Assembly: GCF_006715785.1 (NCBI RefSeq)
Contig: NZ_VFNX01000001.1
Span: 4,754,001 to 4,818,000 of the forward strand
Direction of reading: 5' to 3'
From: Streptomyces puniciscabiei
GTDB lineage: Bacteria; Actinomycetota; Actinomycetes; Streptomycetales; Streptomycetaceae
Length of the DNA: 64,000 nucleotides
Under the pieces are notes generated by a model, which saw only the letters and a program-made list of their open reading frames with translations, was not told where the DNA came from and made no database searches. Numbering within the stretch: position 1 is the stretch's first letter; every line of letters begins with the position of its first letter. This document shows positions 34,185 through 41,601 of this stretch, piece by piece. The position numbers and the translations under genes are program-made.

Positions 34185-35981
34185 TCAGCCCTTCTTCGGA
34201 TGCGGTGTCGAACCGAACGCCGTCAGGAAGCGGTCGCGGAACGCGCTCATCTTCCACACCGGGGCGTTGTGGGCCGGCCGCAGCCCGTCGGTCCAGTTCC
34301 AGCTCGCGACCTTGTCGAGGAGCTTCGGGTCCTTGGCGACGATCGAGACCGGGACGTCACGGCTGGCGTGGTTGCCGCTGGCGTGGGCGTTCGGCTGGTG
34401 GTCGCCGAGGAAGACCAGCACGGTGTTCTCGTTGCCGTAGCGCTCCAGCCACTCGGTCAGCGCCGTCACCGAGTACTGCACCGACTTGCCGTACTCCTCC
34501 TTGGAGTGGGTGTCGTCGGTGAGGGTGTAGGAGGACGGGTTGCCGGCCTTCTCGATGCCCTTGAAGATCGAGCCGTCGCCCAGCTGGTTCCAGGGCACCA
34601 TCTTCGGGATCGGCGCCCAGGGCTGGTGACTGGAGGTCAGGATGAGGAAGGACATCCGTGACCTGCCGTCGGCGGGCTTCTTGCTGTGCACCCGGTCCTG
34701 GTACTGCTGCAGGGTGTACTGGTCGGGCATGGTCGACCAGCTGAACTTCGGTCCCTTGTAGCCCAGTTCGAAGGCGTTGTAGACCTTGTCGAGGCCGTAC
34801 CACTTCTGCTCCGGCCACGCCTTCTGCACGCCCGGCATGACCCCGACCGTGTCGAACGCGCCGGTCTTCTTGAACGCCTCGGTCAGGCTCATGTGGTCGC
34901 TGGCCATCACCGTGCGGTAGCGCTGCTGGTTGCTGATCCACAGGCCCGACATGGTGGTGGAGTGCCCGAGCCAGCTGCTGCCGCCGTAGGTCGCCGAGGT
35001 CAGCCAGCCGCTCTTGGCGTGGAAACCGGCCTTGGCCAGCGCCTTGGTGCGGGCGTCGAGCGTCGCGTCCACGCCGGGCGCCATGAGCGGGTCCTCGATC
35101 GCGCTGCGGCCGTAGCTCTCGATGAACGTGAAGATCATGTCCTTGCCGCGCAGGTCCGGGACCAGCTGGCTGCCCGGGGTGTTCCCGAACGCGTCGACCT
35201 TCGCGACCTTCCGGAACTCCGCCTCGTCCTTGAGCGTGGCCGAGACCAGGCGGGCCTGGGCCTTCAACGCGGTGGCGGTGCTGTCGGAGGCGAGCGGCAC
35301 GCCGGCCGTCTGGAGGCCGAGGGAGGAGCAGGTGATCCAGACGACCCCGGCGATCAGCGTGCCCCGGGTCGCGATGGCGGTGTGCCGGGCGAGCAGATTG
35401 CTCAACCGGACCATGGACAGCGCCAGCAGCACGAACAGGAGAAGGACGGCGGCGATCACACCGGCCACGGCGACCAGGGTCTTGGTACGGCCGAGCGAGT
35501 CCTCCAGGTACGACTCCGCGTCGCCGAACAGGCTCCAGTCGAGAACGACGTTGAAACCACGGCCGAGATATTGCTTGAAGCCCATGTCGAGCGCGTTCAG
35601 CACGGTCATCGCGCCCAGCGCGACCCCGGACACGGCCGCCAGCACCACCCGTGGCCGGCGCGGCAGCGCGATCATCACGGCCGCGCCGATCACGGCCTCC
35701 GCCGGAATCCGCACGAACTGCCCGGGCTCCAGCTGGGCGACGGAGTTCGGCATCACCAGCGCGGCGATGACCAGGGCGGCGGCGAGCACGGTGACGGTGA
35801 CGGACAGCACCTGGGCGGCGGTCGGATGCTCCTCCCGCAGGCGCCGTACCCACGCCCTGGACGCGGCCCAGGGGCGTGGGAAGGGGCGGCGCGGACCGGG
35901 TATGCGTACGGCGGACCGTTCCGGCTCGGCCTCTTCGGCCTCCGCTACGGCAGATGCGCGCGTGCTCATGTCCTGGGACAC
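34185..35981 (-). CDS. LTA synthase-like membrane sulfatase/phosphatidylglycerol transferase
   Basis: 598-aa membrane protein. A cytoplasmic N terminus precedes about five TM helices (residues 50-270), then a large extracytoplasmic alkaline phosphatase/sulfatase-fold domain as in LtaS. Metal and catalytic motifs include FTFIESYGRSA, the nucleophile region GGSSWLGHSTTMSGLW, and VLVFLGDHQPNAH with the DH metal ligands near the end. Relatives transfer glycerophosphate or phosphoethanolamine to cell-envelope polymers, and the substrate here is unknown. I chose GTG 35981, with AAGGA six bases upstream; the frame runs further 5' without a better start. The TGA adjoins the dusB stop. Confidence 0.82.
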   Translation of the reverse strand: MSQDMSTRASAVAEAEEAEPERSAVRIPGPRRPFPRPWAASRAWVRRLREEHPTAAQVLSVTVTVLAAALVIAALVMPNSVAQLEPGQFVRIPAEAVIGAAVMIALPRRPRVVLAAVSGVALGAMTVLNALDMGFKQYLGRGFNVVLDWSLFGDAESYLEDSLGRTKTLVAVAGVIAAVLLLFVLLALSMVRLSNLLARHTAIATRGTLIAGVVWITCSSLGLQTAGVPLASDSTATALKAQARLVSATLKDEAEFRKVAKVDAFGNTPGSQLVPDLRGKDMIFTFIESYGRSAIEDPLMAPGVDATLDARTKALAKAGFHAKSGWLTSATYGGSSWLGHSTTMSGLWISNQQRYRTVMASDHMSLTEAFKKTGAFDTVGVMPGVQKAWPEQKWYGLDKVYNAFELGYKGPKFSWSTMPDQYTLQQYQDRVHSKKPADGRSRMSFLILTSSHQPWAPIPKMVPWNQLGDGSIFKGIEKAGNPSSYTLTDDTHSKEEYGKSVQYSVTALTEWLERYGNENTVLVFLGDHQPNAHASGNHASRDVPVSIVAKDPKLLDKVASWNWTDGLRPAHNAPVWKMSAFRDRFLTAFGSTPHPKKG

Positions 35982-36079
35982 CCAGCGTCCTTCCCTACGA
36001 GACCCGATCCGCAGTCCCGTACGGCCACCCGTCGGCCCCTGTTCAGGGCACTGAGCAAACACCGGGCAAATACAGCTCC

Positions 36080-38017
36080 CTAGGCCCCGCCCACCGCCGT
36101 CAGCAGAGCGAGCGGCGCCGCAGCCGACCGCGCCTCCCGCACACACGCATGCGGATAGGGAACCGGCTCCGGATGGGTGTCCCTGCCGTACCCGGCCAGA
36201 ACCTCCGGCAGCCGACACCCCACCACCGTCGCCGCGTCGATCAGCGAACGCGCCACCGCCCGGGCCTCGTCGTGCAGCCCGTACCGCGCGAGCCCCAGCG
36301 TGATCAGCGCGTTGTCATGCGGCCACACGGAACCCCGGTGGTACGACAGAGGGTGGTACGCCGCCTGCCCCGCGGCCAGCGTCCGCACCCCCCACCCGGA
36401 GAAGAAGTCCGGCTCCAGCAGCCGTCGGCCCACCACCTCGCCGTACTCCTTGTCCAGCAGCCCGGACCACAGCAGATGCCCGGCGTCGGAGGCCAGCGCG
36501 TCGATCTGGCGGCCCTCGCCGTCCAGCGCGAGCGCCGGGAAGGACTGCTCCCGCATCCAGAAGTCCCGCTGGAACCGGTCCCGGAGGTCGGCGGCGGCCT
36601 GCTCCAGCAGGGCGCCGTACGTCTCGTCGTCCCACACCGACCGCGCCAGCCACGCCGTGCGGCGCAGCGCGTCGTAGGCGTAGCCCTGTGCGCCCGCCGC
36701 CATCACCGCGCCGGTGGGCCGGCTGCCGTCGGCGCAGCAGATCGCGCCGGGGGAGTCCTTCCAGTTCTGGTTGGCGAGGCCGCCCTCGTCGGCGCGGTAG
36801 ACGAGGTAGCCGCGCGAGGTCAGGCCGCCGTGGTCCAGCATCCAGCCGACGGCGGCACGCGCGTGCGGCTCCAGGCGCCGCGCCGGGCCGGTGTCCCCGG
36901 TCTGTTCGACGTACGCGCCGAGCAGGATGAGGAACAGCGGGGTCGCGTCGACCGAGCCGTAGTACCGCCCGAACGGCACCTGGCCGAAGTGCGCCAGCTC
37001 GCCGTGCCGTACCTCGTGCACGATCTTGCCGGGCTGGGCGAGCGGGGACGGGGGGCTGCCGGCCGCCTGGGTTGCGGCGAGCGCGGGGAGCGTGGCGGCG
37101 GCCAGTTCCGGGCGGTACGGCAGCGCGAACAGGGAGGTGAGCAGGGCGTCCCGGGCGAGCAGGGTGAGGAACCAGGGTGCCCCGCCGGCCGGGACGCGCA
37201 GTTCCTCGCCGTCGGGCCCGCGCGCCGGCACCTGGAGCGCGGCCAGGTCGGCGAGGCCCCGCGCGCAGGCCGCCGCCAGTTCCGGCCAGCCGGTCGGGAA
37301 GGCCACGCCCTCGACGAACTCCCCTTCCAGCGCGCTGAGTTGCTCGTGCACGGACGCCGGGTCGCGGGGCACCCGCAGGGCGCGCTTCTCGCCGTGCGGG
37401 CGGGCCATCACCCGGAGCACCAGCTCGGTCGTGCCGTGCGGCGCCAGGTCGAGGGTCCACACCAGCCGGCGGGCGCCCGTGCCGGTCTCCTCCACGGCGT
37501 CGGGGGCCGGGTCGGCGGTGATGGTCGTACGGGACTGCCACTCGGCGCGCCGGTAGGTGAACTCGATGCCGTCGTCGAGGACTTCGCGGGAGCGCAGGGC
37601 GCCGGGCTTGGCGTAGGTGCGGTGGTCGGAGCGGAGCTCGAACTGGTCGGTGAAGTCGGCGTCGGCGGTGATGGCGAGCCGGACGGTGGTCGGCACCGGG
37701 CGGTTGCTGGTCACCCGGAGCGACTCGACGAACGAGCTGTCGCCGACGGCCTGCTGCCGGAAGAGGGTGTGCGCCGGAGGCTCCTGCCGGCCGCCGCGCG
37801 GGACGAGCACGCAGCGGGCCGCGTCACCGTCGGTGACCGGGGTGAGCACCTCGGGCACGGCGCCGTCGACGGTGAGCTGCCAGCGGCTGAGGTGCCGGGC
37901 GTCCCGTACGAACAACCCGTCCGGGGAGCCGCTGCCCCGGACCCCGCTGATGTCGCCCCGGTCGCCCACGGCGGCGAACGTCGCCCCGTGCACGAGCAGA
38001 TGGTGCCGGTCCGTCAT
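36080..38017 (-). CDS. Glycogen debranching-type amylo-alpha-1,6-glucosidase
   Basis: 645-aa cytoplasmic glycoside hydrolase. The N-terminal beta domain (LLVHGATFAAVGDRGDIS, GLFVRDARHLSRWQLTVDG) is the glycogen-debranching N-terminal module seen in actinobacterial enzymes. From about residue 290 comes an (alpha/alpha)6 barrel with PWFLTLLARDALLTSLFALP, then QNWKDSPGAICCADG and YHRGSVWPHDNALI near the end. It acts on alpha-glucan or related oligosaccharides. ATG 38017 overlaps the stop of the upstream glycosidase gene by four bases (ATGA), so the two are coupled. They diverge from a ROK regulator that probably represses them. Confidence 0.85.
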   Translation of the reverse strand: MTDRHHLLVHGATFAAVGDRGDISGVRGSGSPDGLFVRDARHLSRWQLTVDGAVPEVLTPVTDGDAARCVLVPRGGRQEPPAHTLFRQQAVGDSSFVESLRVTSNRPVPTTVRLAITADADFTDQFELRSDHRTYAKPGALRSREVLDDGIEFTYRRAEWQSRTTITADPAPDAVEETGTGARRLVWTLDLAPHGTTELVLRVMARPHGEKRALRVPRDPASVHEQLSALEGEFVEGVAFPTGWPELAAACARGLADLAALQVPARGPDGEELRVPAGGAPWFLTLLARDALLTSLFALPYRPELAAATLPALAATQAAGSPPSPLAQPGKIVHEVRHGELAHFGQVPFGRYYGSVDATPLFLILLGAYVEQTGDTGPARRLEPHARAAVGWMLDHGGLTSRGYLVYRADEGGLANQNWKDSPGAICCADGSRPTGAVMAAGAQGYAYDALRRTAWLARSVWDDETYGALLEQAAADLRDRFQRDFWMREQSFPALALDGEGRQIDALASDAGHLLWSGLLDKEYGEVVGRRLLEPDFFSGWGVRTLAAGQAAYHPLSYHRGSVWPHDNALITLGLARYGLHDEARAVARSLIDAATVVGCRLPEVLAGYGRDTHPEPVPYPHACVREARSAAAPLALLTAVGGA

Positions 38018-39795
38018 CGCCGGTCCCCTCCTTCGTCACTTCTGTCGAACGTGCCGCCGCCGGTGCGGGACACGGTGTGTCCGGGGGGCTTGGGAAGCTC
38101 TTTGTGCAGCTCGTGGTGCAGGTCGAGGGCGAGCGCGGCGGTCCAGCCGAAGCCGGTCGCGCCGCAGGCCTCGCCGGTGTACGGGTCGACGTACTCCGCG
38201 AAGTCCGTGGCCTCGGCGAGTTCCAGCACGGCCGCGCGCAGCGCGTCGGCCCGCTCCCGCTCGCCGTGCACCCGCAGACCCCGCTCCAGCAGCCAGCTCG
38301 TGTTGAACCAGGCCGGGCCGCGCCAGTACCGGTGCGGGTCGAAGGCCTCGCCGAGGAGGTCGTAACTGGGCACGAGCCGGGTGCGCTCGCCGAGCCCGAA
38401 GTGCGGCCCGCACAGCGTGCGCACGAGCGCGGCGGCCACCTCGCGCGGCAGCCCGGGCAGCATGAGCGGCACCAGACCGGACACACTCCGCTCCGGGATC
38501 AGCCCGGAGCCGCCCTGATCGGGGCGTGGGGTGGACTCGCCCTGTTGGCGGGCCGTTCCGGAGATGCCCTGCTCGTCGGCCGGGGCGGAGGTGCCTTGCA
38601 CGCGGGTGGGGCCGTCGGCAGCCGGCGAGTTGACGGGGCCGTGGGGACGGCGTGCGTCGACGCGGCCGGAGACACGTCGCTCGTGGACGTGGCCGGAGGC
38701 GCCCTGCCCTTGGGCCCGGTCGGTGGCGCCCTGCCCGTGAGCCGGGTCGGCGGCGGCCTGTTCATGGAGCGCGTCGGAGACACCGTGGGTCGCCACGGAT
38801 CCGCCCCGCTGGTGGATCTCTCCGCCGGCGCGCAGGTCCCGGCACAGGAACATCCCGTACGCCGGGTCCCACAGCCGGTCCACCAGCGCCTGGGTCAGCC
38901 GTTCGGCGCGTGCGTGCCGTGCGGTGCCGGCCGCACCCAGTTCCTCGGCGATCCGGGCCAGCGCGTGTTCGGAGGCGATGAGCAGGGCGTTGAACGCCGG
39001 GTCCTCGACCGCGAACTCACCCTCTTCGTCGGTGTACCCGGCGTCCCGGTAGTCGGCGGCCAGCCGCACATACCGTCCGTAGTCCAGATCCGTCGGCCGG
39101 TCCTCGGGTGCCCCGTGGTCGAGGTCGGCGCGGCGGAAGGAGCGGGCCGGGGCCGGGGTGGTACGGGCCAGCGGGGCGTCCCAGCACGGGCTGTTGTCCA
39201 TGCCCTGCTCCCAGGGGTGGACCACGGACACCAGCCCGCCGCCGCCCAGGTCCCGGCGGTGCAGCAGATAGCGGTGCCAGGCGGCCAGCCGCGGGTACAT
39301 CCGGGCCAGGAAGCCGCGGGCGCGCGACAGTCCGGGGTCGGCGCGGTGCACCAGCCAGGCCGCGAGCGCGTGTACCGGTGGCTGCACGATCCCCGAGGTC
39401 TGTACGGTGCGCGGGGCGCCCGCGGCGTGACCGGCGGTGGAGGAGCGCCAGAAGTCGGGGCTGGGGAAGTAGGCGTCGAGCGGTACGGAGGGGTTGAACA
39501 CGATGTGCGGGACACGCCCGTCGGCCCACTGGGCGGCCAGCAGTGTCTCCAGCTCGGTCTGGGCCCGCAGCGGCGAGACGTGCCTGAGGCCGATCGCGAT
39601 GAACGCCGAGTCCCAGGACCACTGGTGCGGATACAGGCTCCGGGAGGGGACCGTCGAGCCGCCCGTCCAGTTCGCGTCGAGCACCCGGGCCGCTCCGACC
39701 CGCAGGGACGCGCCCGAGGCCGGGGGACCGCAGGCGGTCCCGAAGGGCACGGGCGCCGCGGGACGGACGGTGAGCTTCGTGCTGCTGCGATCCAC
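38014..39795 (-). CDS. GH63/MGH1-like glycosidase with a low-complexity insertion
   Basis: 593-aa (alpha/alpha)6-barrel glycosidase resembling mannosylglycerate hydrolase/GH63-type enzymes. Barrel motifs are YPHQWSWDSAFIAIGLRHVS, SGIVQPPVHALAAWLVH, VVHPWEQGMDNSPCWD, RYWRGPAWFNTSWLLERGLR and ATDFAEYVDPYTGEACGATG. Between about residues 324 and 432 the sequence becomes repetitive, hydrophilic and Gly/Gln/His-rich, then resumes with PERSVSGLVPLMLPGL. From memory, homologues have only a few residues there, so this looks like an expansion in a surface loop. Coupled to the downstream debranching-type gene. The start is ATG 39795, preceded by an AT-rich operator region. Confidence 0.82.
   Translation of the reverse strand: MDRSSTKLTVRPAAPVPFGTACGPPASGASLRVGAARVLDANWTGGSTVPSRSLYPHQWSWDSAFIAIGLRHVSPLRAQTELETLLAAQWADGRVPHIVFNPSVPLDAYFPSPDFWRSSTAGHAAGAPRTVQTSGIVQPPVHALAAWLVHRADPGLSRARGFLARMYPRLAAWHRYLLHRRDLGGGGLVSVVHPWEQGMDNSPCWDAPLARTTPAPARSFRRADLDHGAPEDRPTDLDYGRYVRLAADYRDAGYTDEEGEFAVEDPAFNALLIASEHALARIAEELGAAGTARHARAERLTQALVDRLWDPAYGMFLCRDLRAGGEIHQRGGSVATHGVSDALHEQAAADPAHGQGATDRAQGQGASGHVHERRVSGRVDARRPHGPVNSPAADGPTRVQGTSAPADEQGISGTARQQGESTPRPDQGGSGLIPERSVSGLVPLMLPGLPREVAAALVRTLCGPHFGLGERTRLVPSYDLLGEAFDPHRYWRGPAWFNTSWLLERGLRVHGERERADALRAAVLELAEATDFAEYVDPYTGEACGATGFGWTAALALDLHHELHKELPKPPGHTVSRTGGGTFDRSDEGGDRR
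38497..38826 (-). repeat. Degenerate 30-bp-period coding minisatellite
   Basis: About 330 bases inside the GH63-like gene encode decad-spaced repeats such as EQGISGTARQ, QGESTPRPDQ, GGSGLIPERS, GQGASGHVHE and RRVSGRVDAR. The units are related to the native SVSGLV motif at the 3' border, suggesting growth by slippage or unequal exchange from that site. The frame is kept throughout. Confidence 0.7.
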
Positions 39796-39858
39796 TCGGG
39801 GCTCCCCGAAGACGAAGACACCCGGCCGGGCCGACCGGGTTTGGTGTTGACCCTCGTA

Positions 39859-39887
39859 GAGTTACGTCTATTTAACACGCAAAACTC
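39859..39887 (+). promoter_or_regulatory. Operator-like inverted repeat between glycosidases and ROK regulator
   Basis: GAGTT (39859-39863) and AACTC (39883-39887) flank an AT-rich 19-base core in the 131-base divergent intergenic region. ROK repressors such as Mlc/NagC bind AT-rich dyads. Weak but well placed between the two start codons. Confidence 0.45.
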
Positions 39888-39926
39888 AATATGTAATGCA
39901 GGCTTGGGAAACACAAGGGGGTGCGC

Positions 39927-41147
39927 ATGACCGAACGTCCGGGAAGAACCGGGAAGGCCGGCGGCCCGGCCGGTGCCGGAGAGCTGCTCGAACTGGTCCG
40001 CAGCGGGCGGGCGGTGACACGCGGTGCGCTCCAGCAGGCGACCGGACTGTCCCGCGCGACCGTCGGCCAGCGCCTGGACCGCCTCTTCCGGGCCGGCTGG
40101 CTGCGCGAGGGCGCCGGCGGCCCGGTCGACTCGCCGCTCGGCGGCCGCCCCTCCATCACCCTGGAGTTCGCCGACTCCCACGCCGTCGTCCTCGCCGCCG
40201 ACCTGGACACCCGGCACGCCCGCGCGGCCGTCCTGACGCTGACCGGCGAGATCCTCGCCGAGCACTCGGGGACGCTCGTGATCGGGGACGGGCCGGAGGC
40301 CGTACTGCCCGAACTGGGCCACTGGTTCGGGCAGTTGCTGGAGAAGGCCGGGCGGCCGGCGACGGAGGTCTGCGGCATCGGGCTCGCCGTGCCCGGCCCG
40401 GTGGACACCGGGACCGGCCGCGTGGTGCAGCCGCCGATGATGCCGGGCTGGGACGGCTACGACATAACGGGCCGTCTGTCCCGCGCCTTCACCGAGCACA
40501 CGGGCGCTCCGGCCGTCCCCGTGCTGGTCGACAACGACGCGAACCTCATGGCGTACGGCGAGCAGCGCGCCGGACACCCCGACTGCGCGGCCTTCGTGCT
40601 GGTCAAGGTGTCCACGGGCATCGGCGCCGGGGTGGTCGTGGACGGCTCGATCTACCGGGGGATCGACGGCGGCGCCGGCGACATCGGGCACATCCGGGTC
40701 GGCGCGGACGCGCTGTGCCGCTGCGGTTCGCACGGCTGTCTCGCCGCCGTGGCGAGCGGGGGCGCCGTGGCCCGGCGGCTGGCCGAGAGCGGGGTGCCGG
40801 CCGCCTCCGGCGCGGACGTACGGGATCTGCTGGCCGCCGGGCATCCGCAGGCGGCGGCGCTGGCCCGGGAGGCCGGGCGGCAGGTCGGTGACGTGCTGGC
40901 GACGGTGGTGACCCTGCTGAACCCCGGGGTGCTGATGATCGCGGGCGACCTGGCCGGGACCCCCTTCCTCACCGGCGTCCGGGAACTGCTCTACCAGCGG
41001 GCGCTGCCGCGTTCCACGGCACACCTGGAGGTCGTGACGTCCAGGCTGGGCGAGCGTGCCGCGCTCATCGGAGCGGGGGCGCTGGTCGTGGAACACCTCT
41101 ACGCGCCGGAGCGGGCCGAGGAGCGGCTGAGGGCACTGGGCGTCTGA
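39927..41147 (+). CDS. ROK-family transcriptional regulator
   Basis: 406-aa sugar-responsive regulator. The winged helix-turn-helix occupies residues about 20-75 (LVRSGRAVTRGALQQATGLS, RATVGQRLDRLFRAGWLREG). The ROK domain follows, with an ATP/sugar-site pattern (VLVDNDANLMAYGEQRAG, GIGAGVVVDGSIYRGIDGGA) and the zinc signature GHIRVGADALCRCGSHGCL. ATG 39927 is preferred because AAGGGGG sits five bases upstream; GTG 39921 is in frame. Divergent from the two glycosidase genes, so probably their sugar-inducible repressor. A kinase role is less likely given the intact DNA-binding domain. Confidence 0.9.
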   Translation: MTERPGRTGKAGGPAGAGELLELVRSGRAVTRGALQQATGLSRATVGQRLDRLFRAGWLREGAGGPVDSPLGGRPSITLEFADSHAVVLAADLDTRHARAAVLTLTGEILAEHSGTLVIGDGPEAVLPELGHWFGQLLEKAGRPATEVCGIGLAVPGPVDTGTGRVVQPPMMPGWDGYDITGRLSRAFTEHTGAPAVPVLVDNDANLMAYGEQRAGHPDCAAFVLVKVSTGIGAGVVVDGSIYRGIDGGAGDIGHIRVGADALCRCGSHGCLAAVASGGAVARRLAESGVPAASGADVRDLLAAGHPQAAALAREAGRQVGDVLATVVTLLNPGVLMIAGDLAGTPFLTGVRELLYQRALPRSTAHLEVVTSRLGERAALIGAGALVVEHLYAPERAEERLRALGV

Positions 41148-41601
41148 CACGGCCGGCGACCGGGGTCCGACGTGGCCGGTCCGGGCGTGTGACGTGGGTG
41201 TTTCCGGGTACCGGGAAGCGGTCCGCATGGTGAAATCCGGCGGGCTGTGGCAGCGTGATTCTCGCCACCCTTGATAAGGGTTGCGCTCAGATGAGCGGAT
41301 CATGGGCGACTGCACTTCTCCAAGGGGTGGCACTGGGTGCCACCCCTTGATCGTTCATCGATCGAAAACAGACGTGCGGGTTACTCGCTCATCTGAGCGG
41401 GAAACCCCGGGTTGGAGGGTGCTTGCGTTCAAGAAGTGAAGGCATCTGGTGGTGCTGGCTTGCCAAGCCTTGACTTTCGATCCGCTGGCGGACGACTGGT
41501 TACGGGCTCATGACGCGTAAGTGGACGTACCCATGCGCCTTCGATCTGGGTATGTTCCTGGCCGTCAGGGCAGCCACCGTGGCCTCAAGGAGTCGAGACC
41601 C
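41148..41601 (+). other. Hairpin-rich 454-bp intergenic region upstream of ppdK
   Basis: No convincing ORF. Four inverted repeats occur in a row: ACCCTT-GAT-AAGGGT (41267-41281), GCTCA-GA-TGAGC(GG) (41285-41298), a 12-bp perfect stem CAAGGGGTGGCA / TGCCACCCCTTG with loop CTGGG (41321-41349), and GCTCA-TC-TGAGC(GG) (41387-41400). The second and fourth are near-identical palindromes 102 bases apart. The large stem has no U-run. Near the gene, AAGGAG (41588-41593) is the ppdK Shine-Dalgarno. This may be a structured leader, a small RNA, or operators around a terminator. Confidence 0.5.

Noticed and set aside
36080..39795. Glycosidase pair as trehalose or maltose utilisation operon
   Set aside because: No transporter, TreZ/TreY or GlgX signature genes adjoin; substrate left open.
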